Shown here piece after piece: positions 11,961 to 23,951 of a DNA stretch of 64,000 bases (the first letter of the stretch is position 1; every line of letters begins with the position of its first letter). The position numbers and the translations under genes were made by a program. Source of the DNA: Gonatopus flavifemur. Lineage: Eukaryota > Arthropoda > Insecta > Hymenoptera > Dryinidae. Below the pieces are notes generated by a model, which saw only the letters and a list, made by a program, of their open reading frames with translations, did not search any database and was not told the DNA's origin. The DNA lies in the NCBI GenBank assembly GCA_018340375.1, contig JAFFJZ010000003.1, positions 25,916,001 to 25,980,000 of the forward strand. Direction: 5' to 3'.

Positions 11961-12122
11961 CTGACACTCGTAGGTCCCATTATCTCTCACTTGGACGTAT
12001 TTGATTTGAAGAGTCCAATCGTCCGAGCCCTCGGAATGCAGTACTTGAAATCGCTCGTCGTTCGTGTACGTGAACGTAGAGCTCGTTAGAACGTGGAAAT
12101 CGCGCCGGCGGATCCACGATAT
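11961..12122 (-). CDS. dpr-like: dpr-family Ig protein, exon 3 (second half of Ig domain 1)
   Basis: Exon of 162 bases, exactly 54 codons, phase 0 at both ends, with acceptor GTTTCAG and donor GTAACG on the minus strand. It encodes residues 90-143. It opens ISWIRRRDFHVL, with core Trp92, continues TYTNDERFQVLH and SDDWTLQIKYVQ, and closes RDNGTYECQ. The last segment is the Asp-x-Gly-x-Tyr-x-Cys F-strand motif (Asp136, Tyr140, Cys142). Cys142 pairs with Cys75 of the previous exon to complete the domain disulphide. Asn137 is a sequon (NGT). This is the most recognisable dpr segment: WIRRRD-HIL, ERFQ and DWTLQIK are near-invariant in the family. The transcript must continue past the donor, since Ig domain 2 and the C-terminus are absent. 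I saw no second Ig domain between here and position 1, so the remaining exons are beyond the left edge. Confidence 0.95.
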
Positions 12123-13001
12123 CTGAAACATACATTTGTTACTCCTTAACTAGTTTTGTTAGGATTAATTATTCGAGGAATTCGTTATGTTTTCAACGAA
12201 AACTTTGCTAAAGCTTAACCAAATGTTTGATGGTAATGTGATATAAATCTTGTTTTTGCTTATAAGATTTCTCGAACGAATTTATGCATTTATCATGAAT
12301 GAAAGGAAAATTCATTATACTATACAAACGGAGAATCAGATTATACGAAATCGGATATTATTGACACATAAAATAGATCACTGATATCCAAAGATACGTC
12401 CAGAAATTAGAGACGGTATACACGTTTGATTCTCAGCCCCCGAGGGGTATACCGTATAACGTAGAGCATTATCGATGCAGGAAGGTAGGTTACATATTAT
12501 CCAAGGGCCACTCTTGTATTAGCTCATTCCTAAACTACACGATAGTGTGAAATTCTATGGTTTCACGATTCTACGGAATTTCTGTTCATTTTCTACCAAT
12601 TTTAATAGAATACGACTTGTGATAGGATATTACTAGCAATACTTCTATTCAAAATATGAATTTCAATATTACTACAATATATGGGTCAATTTAAAATTAG
12701 ATGCAGATAAACTTTCCTCTGTTCTCAAATAATCTAATGCAGCGACTAGTATTTGAATATTGGGGTATATGGTGGCAAGGTTGAGACAAGTATTGAAGGA
12801 TTGATTAATTCTACAACAAACCTCAGTGTAATCTAGTGTTCGATTGGGGTACAAAAATTCCAACATATTTGATCCAACCCCATACTTCCAAGGAAAAAGT
12901 CCCAATAAACAATAGTTCCAATGATATATTTCTACAAAAGTACATATTCCCCAACACTATGAAAGATTCAAAATAAACCAGATCCGAAAGAAGATTAGTA
13001 G

Positions 13002-13225
13002 TCAGAAATGCAAATTATATCCAATCGTTCTTAAGTAGACAATGATCTAATGTTTTTCAACATATTCTTCATAATTAGAAACTATGTTGAAAATTCGTAT
13101 ATCTGTTTTTTGTCGAGTAAGTGCACGAGCTTTCTTTATTTTCTGACTGAGGCCCAGTTGTCGCAACATACTCTCACTATCTGCTTGCTCTTTTTGTAAT
13201 TCAGTTAGAAAATTATATAAACTTG
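13002..13225 (-). pseudogene. Fragment resembling the C-terminus of a MULE-type transposon protein
   Basis: The minus strand is open for GRYHTSLYNFLTELQKEQAD, SESMLRQLGLSQKIKKAR, RQKTDIRIFNIVSNYEEYVE and KH. One TAG (13047-13049) interrupts it. The same frame then continues YLRTIGYNLHF to a TGA at 13002-13004. The layout FxxELQKEQ...IxxIVxxY...YLRxIxxNL at the extreme C-terminus resembles tails I associate with FLYWCH/MULE-type transposase proteins of arthropods. Upstream of 13225 the frame is broken. No MULE catalytic core is visible nearby. The family call rests on remembered pattern only. That this is transposon-derived broken coding sequence is more secure than the family. Confidence 0.45.
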
Positions 13226-14319
13226 TATGATAACGCCCTAAAACGATTCATCATTGACAGCTTCTGGCGTACAGCATTGTATTGTTTAATGTTTATATCA
13301 TGTTGACTTGTTGCCAAGGATACTCTAATTCAAAATTTTATAATATGAACAGAATTCAAGTGTAACCAAGAACTATTGGACAAAAAGTCTTGTGGACCAA
13401 ACAAGTTTTTGGAACTTTTAGAGTGGAACCACAGTTCTGGAACTTTTGACTCCTTACCCTAGTGTTCATTTTTCATAATATTTATGGAATAACAGTTTAA
13501 AAGAGGTTTCCCATGTAAGTTCCTTAGTAGAAATCATTCTAGACGTGCCCTTGGTGCGACAATGGGCCTTACTACTAACTAGAATCCCTTGCTTGCACCT
13601 TATTTGCGCTAGAGTAGGAGCTACAGGTGCTGCAGTCTCGGTCTTGTCCCGATGCAACGCTCAATGCATATTTCGATACATATCTCAATTAATTTTCTTT
13701 GCAAGATCAAAATTTGCCTCCAGTTTGTTTTGTTTGATGCAAAGCTTCAACTAAATTCAACAAACCATGTCTTATGAAGGGTAAGAATGATGAATATCGA
13801 TTATTTTTTCAAGTCCTTGACGCGAATCTCGACGGCATAAATATTTTATTATCAATATTGCAATACTAGTTGATTTGCACTCGATTCTGAATTCACCCAT
13901 ATAATTGACTCGGGAGGACAACGATCATATAATGCCATATAACCAAAAATTCTTAAGGATGCATACAATATCATCTTCCGATAATGGATTTTCCGTTGAA
14001 AAGGAACTCGTTTCCTTGTGGGACAATTGTCAATTGTCCGATTGATTTATCGGATTGAATTCTTCAAGAACACAAAAAACTTACGGAAACAATGTTACGG
14101 TCGAACAGTGTCGACTGACTTGGCTCGTTCATGCGATTTATTTCAACCGTTTTACCGAAATTACTTTTGTGGCGCTCATTGCGTTGTATAGCCTTGTATT
14201 GTGATTAATCTTTTTTGTGAACAAGATCGCAGTAATCATGTTCGTGTCTGGATCCGTCGAGTGAAAATGAAATTTATGGGAATTGAATTTTCAGTTTTAT
14301 ACCGTAAAATATGGTACAA

Positions 14320-14560
14320 ATTTTCTTATTTCAACAAAATTGTTGCTGTTTGAACAAAACACTTAACCTCGAGTGTGCGAAATATTTTCGTTAGAATTTG
14401 AGCGGTCGAATAATTTGGAAGACTAAGAATTTGATTGTAGTGACAACAATTTTTGGTTGTTCACGTGTTAACAAGGATATTTTGTTGTTTCAACAAGATA
14501 ATTTTTCCGGTGATTTTGAAATTCTGTGAATCCATTTTAATAGATTCACAGTTTTTGTTT
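14320..14560. repeat. Motif-dense segment: CAACAA / TTGTTG, ending in a hairpin
   Basis: Between 14325 and 14495 the motif CAACAA and its complement recur (TTTCAACAAAATTGTTGCTG, GACAACAATTTTTGGTTGTT, TTGTTGTTTCAACAAGA). A compact hairpin follows, with TCTGTGAATC pairing to GATTCACAG around an AT-rich loop near 14523-14553. No terminal repeats or target duplication could be fixed. It lies in the dpr intron between exons 2 and 3. Confidence 0.45.
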
Positions 14561-15814
14561 TGTAGATTTGGTACATTTCCATCCGTATTATTCTTTTATC
14601 TCCCTTGATACCAATTTCAATCGAGACAATCACGGAGAAACATCAAACATTTGTTGGGTAAGCACATAATCGACTACCTCAGCGAAGCGTTTAGCAGTTC
14701 CGACCATTCAATTAAATGTAACTGCGCACTATAACTGCAAGGGCAGTTTGATTTTGAATAACCCTAGCATGTATGTACCATTGCAAATTGCAAATTTTTC
14801 TATAAAATACAATAGCGCTTGGAGACTTTAAATTGTGAATTTCACAAGTCTAACTGAAAATATAAAATGAGTAAGGAAAATTCCAGTCCCCAAACATGAA
14901 TCCAGTAGTCTCATTATTCTATATAAACAATATTATATAGTCGCATTACGCATCTTGTGAAAAATGTCAAATCGATTCGAACAAAAGGGGGACAAAAACA
15001 GATTAAATAGCATTGGTTTTTTTCTCGTGTATGATATCAAACAAATTCAGTCACATCAATGATTAAATTTGTTAATTATAACAGCTGAGAGCTGCCTATC
15101 ATGACCAATAAAATTGCTTTCGCACTTAAAAATTCGTTATCTGAACAAAAGATACACAGCGAAATCAGATATCGCTATTACAATGAATTTCTTTTTGTCT
15201 ATGTTTTGCAATTTGATTCATACGAATATGCGAATGAGCATAAGTATAAAGCCAAAATTGATGAAAGCCAAGACATCACGATAAGCATTACGTCAGAATA
15301 CTCACATCAAGCACCGAAAACTTGCATGTAATCGTATTAAGAAGGGATTGCGAAGAGGAAAAATGTAAGTGGGTTGATTACAAGAACGTCCCCTTTAACG
15401 ATAGCTGTTTGTCTTGGTAAACCGTTATATCAACACATTTAACGTCTCACAAGGTTTTGGACAACCATAGGACGCAAAAACAACAATCATCATGGTCCTT
15501 CCGAGCTACGACGGTTGGCCGAACTCATCTCCCTTAGTTTGACTCAACGTGTCGAAGTTACCCCAGGGTTTTGTCCAAATTGTTCCGTCTTAGCTTTGAT
15601 AACGATCGTTCCAGGGGCTTGAAAAAGATTTTTCATCCCTGTCAAATCGGTATGTCTTCACTTTATCATTTTTTTCTCAGCTAAAGATTGTTTCGTATAT
15701 CGGTACGTGACGAACGCAGTTCGATATACATTTGAAATTTCCTATTCTCGATAAGCTCTCGATTCAATTCACAGTTAACAATTAGAAGAATAGAAGAGTT
15801 TATTACGAAATTCT

Positions 15815-15832
15815 CGAAGAAGAAGAAGAAGA
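15815..15832 (+). repeat. GAA microsatellite
   Basis: A short run of GAA triplets (GAAGAAGAAGAAGAAGAAC type), about six units. It lies about 270 bp downstream of the donor of dpr exon 2, inside the intron between exons 2 and 3. Confidence 0.85.
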
Positions 15833-16103
15833 ACAAAGAGATTTACGTTCCCGACGGACAACAGAGAAATTATAACTTGACAATGAAATACTTTAGTTAT
15901 TCTTGTCACGTATTTGGTTCTTGATTTTTCTTGAGACGAATCGTTGAAAGAAGAAACTTATTGTGAGGTGAAGAATGAATGGAAGCCCTTGTTTGTTGAA
16001 TTTAACCGAAAACAATATAAGTTGAGGCAAAGAGACTTGGAGAATCTTAGTAACTGGCATCGGGTAAAAGAAAGTAAAAGACCAAGAATGAAGATTTCCT
16101 TAC

Positions 16104-16294
16104 CTCGGCATCGGAAATGGTTCTCTCTGCCAAATGACGAACTTTGCAGTGCAAGAAAGCTGTGCCTCCTAATTGTACCGTAACGTTGGATACAGTGTTG
16201 TTGTCATTTGCCTCGTTTACTCTTTGTAATTCGTCGAGACTACTAAACCATAGAGCTCTCCAGTCTGATGGGATATTGTAAGGTATCCTTCGAT
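16104..16294 (-). CDS. dpr-like: dpr-family Ig protein, exon 2 (spacer and first half of Ig domain 1)
   Basis: Exon of 191 bases bounded by TTTCAG (acceptor) and GTAAGG (donor) on the minus strand. It is open for 63 codons in the frame set by the signal-peptide exon (entry phase 1, exit phase 0). Counting from the ATG at 45792 it supplies residues 27-89. It begins RRIPYNIPSD, followed by a short juxta-signal spacer, then the start of an Ig variable-type domain with VQLGGTAFLHCKV, whose Cys75 is the B-strand cysteine. Two N-glycosylation sequons are visible at Asn57 (NNT) and Asn62 (NVT). The exon ends ERTISDAE and joins directly to ISWIRRRD. The V-Q-x-GGTAFL-C pattern is typical of dpr proteins. 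Member assignment is uncertain: the GGTAFL segment and the YTNDERF segment of the next exon point to a dpr12/dpr13-like copy rather than dpr1, dpr6 or dpr10. Confidence 0.9.
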
Positions 16295-16818
16295 CTGAAA
16301 CAATAGAACGAATAATTATGTGAATCTGATCACAAATTTTTTAACAACGCATTCTCACATTGGAGGTTGTTTTGATCAAGGTTACGACTGTAATATAGTG
16401 TCTCACTGTATTGTTTGGGCACGTTATTGAAAAGTTCATTAGCCCTGGTAGAAATTTGTCGGGGCTTCCCATTTACCATCCACGCATTAGGTGGGACCCA
16501 CGTGGGGGCAACTGGATAACACATTTCAGCTGATTTGACTTGAGTGCCCAAACGTTTAGTTGGTTTATGTAGATTTTTCATCAGGGTTGGCTCGAAAAAA
16601 CCCGACCCGGTTTTACCTCAGATAAAACCCACTTGAAAAGAACCCACTGAAAAGAATTATGGATGGATGGGTTGGAGAACAATAAAATTAAATTTCATGA
16701 ATACAATTGAAATTTTTTATTCGATGTATAGTACAACAAGTGTTCCTACATGATTAATATTTTCATTTCACCATTCATTTCGATCAATAGGAGTATTATG
16801 ATGTTTGTATCATTGGAT

Positions 16819-17520
16819 TCATTTGGTAGCTTTTTCCACGCTTAATCTGTTTCTTACATTGGACCATACGTGTCCAAATGTTGATAAAACTCGTTCTAAT
16901 CTTGCTGAACTAGGTGGAATACTTAATAATTGGTGACAAAATTTACAAAACCCGATTGGGAGTTGATCTGTAGAATTTGTCCTCGCTTCCATTAATTTCC
17001 ACCATTGATTAGGAATATTTTCATATAACTGTTTAACTCCTGCACGGAACGTTGGAGTAGGATATAAATTTTCATCGTGGATTTTGAATGCTATCATTTT
17101 TTCTTGTTCCTGATTAAATTGTACGTTCTTTACAAAGGGATTCATCACATGTGCAATGTAAAAAAACGGTTCTAAGGCTTCATCTCTTCGTTTTCGTATA
17201 GCTGTTGTATATTCTACTCAATTCTCACTAGACAGCAATTCAGACCATATTTCAACGGTTGTCGATAGATGAGCTGATTCAGATTGCGATTTATCTAAAG
17301 CTTTAGCAACTTTTTTCAATTGTTTGAGGTGATTTATAGCTTTTGTATATATGCCAACGTTGTTTGATATCCGAGTCATTTTAGGATCTGCATTTTTATA
17401 TTCCATTTGAATTTCAGAGTATAGGTGGAGATTTTTAATGAACGTTTCAATGAATTTTGAGAGTTCCATCTTGTGTTATTTAGCAACTGCGGCATCAAAC
17501 CCCTTTTTTTGTTTGAACAA
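16819..17520 (-). pseudogene. hAT transposase pseudogene (C-terminal dimerisation region)
   Basis: Read on the minus strand, an NNTRWNS motif near 17470 is followed, after a frameshift, by MELSKFIETFIKNLHLYSEI and an open stretch to a TGA near 17217. The same frame then continues VEYTTAIRKRRDEALEPFFY, then HVMNPFVKN, to the stop at 16819. The last part, FCKFCHQLLSIPPSSARLER, then VLSTFGHVWSNVRNRLSVEK, is the hAT C-terminal dimerisation signature (usual form P-x-S-S-A-x-x-E-R-x-F-S-x-x-G). One frameshift and one in-frame stop are visible, and the N-terminal BED finger and most of the catalytic core are absent. It cannot make an active enzyme. Confidence 0.9.
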
Positions 17521-17814
17521 TCCCTATGAAAATAGACTGGAGACACTGGAGTGTAATTCCAAATCTTCTTAAAAAAACATTAGTTGCAATTAATTTGAAA
17601 CTTTTAATCAGTTGAAAGAAATAGATCGTATTAATTTATGAACGCATACATAACACTTTTGGATAGATTTGTTTTTATTTCCATCAAAATTGCCACCAAT
17701 TCATTGATATGAATAGTGTATCAGATTTTGTAACGCGATTGACTTATAACAGTGTAACTTGTCATTTCCATAACATATAATGATTGTTTCCAAGAATAGA
17801 TCCTATTATCTAAA

Positions 17815-17935
17815 TCGGAATCAGTAAAAAATACTGATTCGTCAGTGCTCAATCTTCCATCAGTGCAAGTCACTGGAACGATCAATGATATACACTGACG
17901 AAATCAGTGAAATTTCACTGATAAAGTTCTAATGA
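17815..17935. repeat. Motif-dense segment: ATCAGTG / CACTGAT in both orientations
   Basis: About eight copies of a heptamer related to ATCAGTG or its complement occur within 115 bases, for example AATCAGT, ACTGATTCGTCAGTG, CATCAGTG, ACACTGACG and ATCAGTGAAATTTCACTGAT. The last is a 20-base palindrome. The segment lies inside the hAT copy at 16582-18462. It may be subterminal binding sites of that element or a nested insertion of the motif-dense class seen at 23717-23951. Confidence 0.6.
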
Positions 17936-20900
17936 AATTTCAAAAATTCAGATTCATAGAGTAGAATTCATATTCACCAATTTTTTAACTGTTCCCTCTA
18001 TATATTATTTGTATCTTACGTACTGTATGTATTATTATGTTATAATTTTATGTTTATAAATATACAAATTTTATTAGATTTCATTCTATATGTGTTCATG
18101 GAATGTTTTCATAAATTTTTTTTTCGGAATTCATAAGAAGAGGTTCAATAATCTACGTGAACGAATGTTTTGGAACATACACGTCCTAATATTCAATGTT
18201 GCTGAAATTTGAATCGTTCATTAAAACGAATTAATAATCGAATGACGAAATACTCAGATCCAACCTCAGTTCAAGATCCAAAACCTCGCAGCACATTATT
18301 TAAACAATGTTTTCACTTTCAATAAGTCAATTTGAGGTGATGAATAACGACAGTTTATCATATTTAATTAAAAATAACAATAAGAAATCCGAGAAAAAAA
18401 ATCCGAAAAAAACCCAAGTGGGTCGGGTTTTTTCAAAAAACCCTGGATTTTTTCCAACCCTGTTTTTCATGCGTTGGTCGATCGTAAAGTAACATCGATA
18501 TTCTATCAACACGGTCAGAGGAATAAAAGGAAGCCCCAACGTTTCAATTTATCACTGGGGATTATTTTATGGAAATAAATTCGAATGCAACGTTCTTGAC
18601 TGGAGTTTACTGGTCAAAATACATTGTTACCTTATTCATAGGTGTGATTTTACAGAAAACACATTCCTAATTCCCAATTTGAACGACATTCTAGTAATTC
18701 TCTGGGACATCTGGATGGGCACAGGCTAGAAAGTGCATTACAAACTAGCTAGAAACCGACCTAACATTTGGGAAAATTAGCTGTGGCCTATTTGATTTCC
18801 AATCATAATTTCTACTAGGGAGATTCATTAATTTGGCGAACAAAAGTTTACCATCATCAATCTCATCAAGTTCCAAAGAATTCCTGGTGAAAATTCGAGT
18901 GATAAACCATAAATAATTCATGGTAAATTTATCTTCTGGAATTTTGATGATAGATGGTAAGGGTTGATTTTATTTCCAAATTCTTATTCTCATTCTTGTA
19001 GCATCTTTGATGATTATTTCAATATACCGTGCGAAATAAGCATCACTCGGTCTATATTAGGGTCCTTTGCGTAATATACGTACACCTTTCACCCTCCACA
19101 AACTCACACATATTCACATAGAACTAACACGTTAATACTGAATGCACTCTAGACATTACGCTGCCTATCTACCTCCGCCTTTAACGTGTCGTTCGGTACT
19201 ACGCCACCTGCATACATACATATAGTTAGAATAGGAATATCATCCTGCTGGTAAGTCTGTACACATATACATGCACAGACATTTTTTTACATGTACAATT
19301 GGTAAGAAGATGTCAACCTCAATAATTTATAAACCATTCTGCGTGAGAGAAATTTCTTAACATCTTCAGGTTTCTAATGAAAATTTAAGAAATTCAAGAA
19401 CGTCTAGATCGGAAAGAAAATCGATACAAGCGAATTCGTGTACAGAAGGATGAGAATAGAAACGGATTTTTCGAATGTGAAATTTTGTTACTTTTCACAA
19501 ACTCCGATAAATATCTGTTCACAAAACATTCATGAGATCGAACCTGTCGACAAGTTGAATTATTTATCCATTTCAAATGAATGTTTGTTTTTGGTGTATT
19601 CAAATAACAATATATTACGAAAAAAAGAAGGATAAATACATAGAAGGTTTGGGTATACGCACTGCATAGGGATAGTCGCAAAGTCGTCATTTCTACACGA
19701 ATTACTATTCGTTGAATTTCACATTTTCGTTGGTTTGTGCAAGACACACATATATACATACGTGCGTACATGTGTTGTACTTCGTCCAGAACGTGACCCT
19801 GCATATGCAACGAGTTTCGAATTTTCATTTAGCCAAGCTACCGATGAAAATAGAAAATTCTATCTCGAAAGCGCTTCTTTCCATTATAGAGTTCGATGGT
19901 AGTTGTGTGTTCAATGAAAATTTCCTCAACAACTTACGATGAAATACTAAAGCGAGGATTCCTTATATCGATGTCTATGAAGATTGCATCACGAGGTGAG
20001 AAGAAAGTTGCGAGATTTCATTATATCAAAGATGAATATATTTGATTCTACGAGTTTATCGAATATTTTGATTTTCACCAATCGATTGAGTATTGAAACG
20101 CAACTGGGTCTTGTTCTCATAAAGTTTCTGAGTTGAATTTTCACTTTATACGTTGTATCTTTATTCTTTTAAATTGAGGTTTTAAATAATGCAACAAGAG
20201 TTTCCACTTTGAAAAGTTGGATAATTTGAAGGATGCAATAATCATTCTCTCACCATGGATGACACAATAGTTCCAAATTCTTGCACTTCGCTGAGGAAAA
20301 GTTTGTCATTGACTGAGAACAGGAAACGCTTCGAAAAGTAGATAAATTCCAAGAGTGAAACTTCGAGCTCGTGCAGTCTTTGGGCTGTCGGATCTTTCTC
20401 GAGATCAATTGTTAGATGAAAAATAAGCGCTCTTGATGAAATAGATCATGCATTTGCGTTCGCAAATTTCAATTGTAGTTGAAGGGTTAGGGTATGGTCA
20501 CAGATTTTAAACGGGGTTCCAAACTTTTTACAATTTTCAAACACGGGAAAAGGAAGAAAAAAAAGTGGCAACGAATCACCGCTTCGGGTCATTGGATCGA
20601 AAATTTCTTCGTTCTTTGTTACAGGTTACACCAGAGGGCTCCTATACTACTGATCCATATTGTCTATACTTCTGCGACTTCGGTGACAAACTTGAGCGAC
20701 AAAAAACGCCGAGTTGTTTACAGATAAACACAATAAGATCCCAAATAACAACATATGTTGGAAATTGTGAAATGCGCACACTTTTTATATATTTTTGGCT
20801 TAATTATTTTTTACAGTTTTATCATCGGCGCAACATTGATGAACAAATTTTTCTATTGTTTGCCAATGATGGTTTATTTCATTGCCATTTCTGCACCAAT

Positions 20901-23716
20901 GATGAGGAAAAGCACATCGATAAATGATAAAATGATGTTATCATTTCAGTGTTGCGCCATGCTTGATTGTCAAGCCTCGGCCATACTTTATCTACATTGT
21001 GCCACGCTAGCGCCAATGGTAAATTTCTGTATATGATGTTGCGATAAAGACAACGAACTTGGAGAATTCATAATCTAAAAAGTCTCGAAATGCACCGTTG
21101 CAGTTGTTGCGGAATGATCGTTCATGATTCTTATGATCATTCTAGAATGAGCAATCACTCTTGAATTCCAATGGACGAAGGTGAGTTCACTGTCGATTGA
21201 TACGCACGTTGAAACAATTAAACAAAAAAAACTGAAGCGGTATTCAGATGTAATTTCAAAAACTTTCTCGAGTGAAGCAAATTGAACTTGAATCCAATAA
21301 ACTTGTTTCACGCTCAAAAGTATGATTGGAACAATGAAAATACCATGAGAATAGAAAGAATCCAAAGATCTTGGAAAAAATCGATAATGCTCAATAAAAC
21401 TCAATGACCATGTAAGAGAGATAGCTTCACTGATGGGAATACTTTGCCCTGAAGTGGCCATCGTATAAGGAAACTTCTAGCTGGGTAACGCTTTTGCGTG
21501 GAAAAAGAATATAGAGATGGACCCCATCCTTCTTAAAGAGAGGGTTAAATTGTATTGTGTGAACAAATGTACCGTGTGTCCGAGAAAAAAATTCGTATTT
21601 TGATTCGAATGAATCTCCCTATTCTATCATATTAACAATAACACATCGCATATATTGAATTTTTGTTAAAAATATTCAATAATTGAAAAAGATAAGGAAA
21701 TACTGTATCAAGATTACAATGAAAAATCCACAGGAATCTTGATGGGAAACGACAAAACCAGTTCAGGACAAGAATAATTTTATTCTTTTATTCAACAATA
21801 AATTTCTTCGCAAAGTTGATTCCAATTACTACGACGTTGCTTTATTTGAAAAACAATTCAAACTTAAATCACATTCTTGGATAGACAAGCGTCTACATCT
21901 TGAAAATATGAATTTACGAATGGAAAATGTTGGAGGTTACTGTAAAATTATAAATTGTCTACGTTGACTATGCCATCAATTATTCAAGATGGAACGAGGG
22001 AGTGTTCAAATTTCTCTCCAAAAACTTCTCAGAAAATATACCAACACGTGGGAGATGAGAGGTGAAGTAGAGAATTTTCATGATTGAATTCGAATGCAGA
22101 TTTTGAAAATCAGGTTTTCCAGCTCATGAAGTTTGGTGAGATAAAATTGTATCAAAAAATGGTTTTTGAAAGTCAAGAGTAGGGGTTTTAAGTCGAAAGA
22201 TGGGAGTTTTTATTTGGAAGATAAAATTTTGAGATTTTCTTTCCACGTACTTCAACTCTCTATACCGACAATTGATATTTCATGTAATAAAAAAAGATTA
22301 TCATCCAAGAAATGATCTGCCACACACCACAAACTTAAAAAAAGTTGCAGTATCCTCAGGGTGGATCTGATCCAGATTATTATTATATTCGAAAGTCTAT
22401 ACGGAAGTCCATTATCTGTTTTAAAGATTGGTGTATTTGCTACAGATGAATGAGAGGAAATATTTATTTTAGATCGGGACTCGATCATATCTTTTATCGC
22501 ATATCTCCTTCTTACTGTTGCAAAAAAAGCAAAGACGTGCAAAGTTACGTTACTCCTGGGACATTCTTAGACGTTCGCCCAGTATAACGTAGAGGACTTC
22601 AGAGGACTCCCCTTTCCCTTCGCACTCTTTTTATCAAGCCCCATTCCTTAAATCCACCTTCTTCCTTTTCCTTTCCAACGTTCTTTTTCTTCTTGCATAA
22701 GCTTTCGCATTGTTCTTTGAAAACAAAAGGCAGGTAGCTTGTGTTTCGCATTCAAAAGCTCACCAAGTGTTCACAAAGTTCAGTCTCAAGTACTTCTTTT
22801 CTCTTTTACCTCGACCATCTGCTCTCCACCATTCTTCCTCCCTATTCGAACTTATACCAAGCGTTTCCCTGATCATGCAACATATAAATTGTTTCGTTTC
22901 TTGGTGTTCAAGAAAAATTCAAGGTAAGTGTCGAGGACGGTCGTCATAGGATTACAGAATTCAATCGAGTTGTGTTTTGATTTACCCCTCTCTCATTGTT
23001 TTCTCAGTTCCTTTCGAACTCTCCTTCGGTATGAAAAGAAGGAATTGTGTGGTTTTCAGCGTCGATTCGTTTATTCAAGGATAAAAACATATTTGAGGAC
23101 TCGAAATCGGTGACCGATTCAAGTGGTAACCACATCATACTGCTTAACTTCAGTAATCTGAACAAACCAATGTATTCAACATGACTAAGATTGTTGACAA
23201 AGCATGTGCGCATATACGAGAATACCAAAGTGGTACGTATACACATTATTTAAGAGGATTTGTAGCCTCAGCCAGGGCGAAAGAGGATTTGATGGTTGTT
23301 CAGAGGTTGTTGGTTCACGAATCACAACCATATTTAGTAACATGATGAATTCAACTTCCCTACCCTAGTCATCAGCCGACTATGAAATCATAAGCATTTC
23401 ATTCACCGTATGTATTTATTGCATATCCTCCTCTCATGGTCTCTGTTTTTCTCGGTATTTGTGGAGAGCAAGTGAGGTCATAGGACGAACAAGTGCAATG
23501 CTAAAGGTAGACACGAAGTTCGACGTTATAAAGTCGTTGAACTAATTTTCAAACGCATAGTGCGTGATTATTCTACTTGCTGAGAGCCAGAAAAACAAAA
23601 AAAATCTTCGTAATTTCACATCGTTGTAAGAACAGGCGTAAGGACTACCTCAATTACGGAAAACGTTGAAATTCGGAACGAATTTCAATTGGGTATTCAC
23701 ATATACTCGTACGTTA

Positions 23717-23951
23717 CTCTCTAAATCTGGAAGAGTGAAAAATCACGTGTTTCACTCCACTAAGTCTCAGAAGTGAGTGAAGACTCACTCTTTTGGAGTG
23801 AAAAAGTCACTCCAGAATTGGAGTGACCGTGAACTCCTAACCTCAAACCTTGAATTATCACTCTGAAAGAGTGAAAATTTCACTCAAAATTTCGACAGGC
23901 TCACTTATGGCTGCCCGAAGAGTAAAATCTCACTCTAAGAATTTTAGAGAG
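23717..23951. mobile_element. Short TA-flanked MITE whose body is an array of GAGTGA / TCACTC
   Basis: The ends are inverted: CTCTCTAAATCTGGAAGAGTGA on the left, and on the right, read inward, CTCTCTAAAATTCTTAGAGTGA. TA dinucleotides flank both ends (23715-23716 and 23952-23953). The 235-bp interior has about ten copies of GAGTGA or TCACTC, including GGAGTGAAAAAGTCACTCC and CACTCTGAAAGAGTGAAA. It has no coding capacity. The motif forms part of the terminal repeat itself, so the body looks like amplified transposase-binding sites. Confidence 0.75.

Larger units (their letters stand above)
12123..16103 (-). other. dpr intron between exons 2 and 3 (3981 bp)
   Basis: Bounded by matching GT and AG sites of the two recognised exons. 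It holds the transposon-protein fragment at 13002-13225, the CAACAA-rich segment at 14320-14560 and the GAA run at 15815. Other parts (12123-13001, 13226-14319, 14561-15800) show nothing I can assign. Frames of 60-80 codons here have no recognisable domain. Confidence 0.9.
16582..18462 (-). mobile_element. hAT transposon copy with broken transposase and exact 8-bp target duplication
   Basis: The left terminus is CAGGGTTGG and the right is its reverse complement CCAACCCTG. Both are bordered by TTTTTCAT (16574-16581 and 18463-18470), an exact 8-bp duplication. Inside the ends, runs such as AAAAAACCCGACCC (left) and GGGTCGGGTTTTTTC (right) are also inverted. The 1881-bp body encodes only the C-terminal part of a hAT transposase, so it is internally deleted as well as mutated. 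It lies 288 bp upstream of dpr exon 2 (16104-16294), within the 29.4-kb intron and on the same strand as the host gene. The intact duplication suggests a moderately young insertion. Confidence 0.92.

Noticed and set aside
12672..12905. Minus-strand frame with ATIYPNIQILVAAL and SLSASNFKLTHIL
   Set aside because: Vaguely like hAT/ZMYM dimerisation tails, but lacks the ER-x-F-S core and has no flanking transposon structure. Too weak to list.
19394..19828. Longest ATG-type open frame (144 codons, minus strand)
   Set aside because: No domain or biased composition typical of protein, overlapping open frames on the other strand, and no splice context. Expected by chance in 64 kb with some GC-rich codons.
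20500..21030. Weak CAATGATG / GTTGCGCC repetition with three overlapping frames
   Set aside because: Repetition is too loose to define a unit or ends, and the frames have no recognisable domain.
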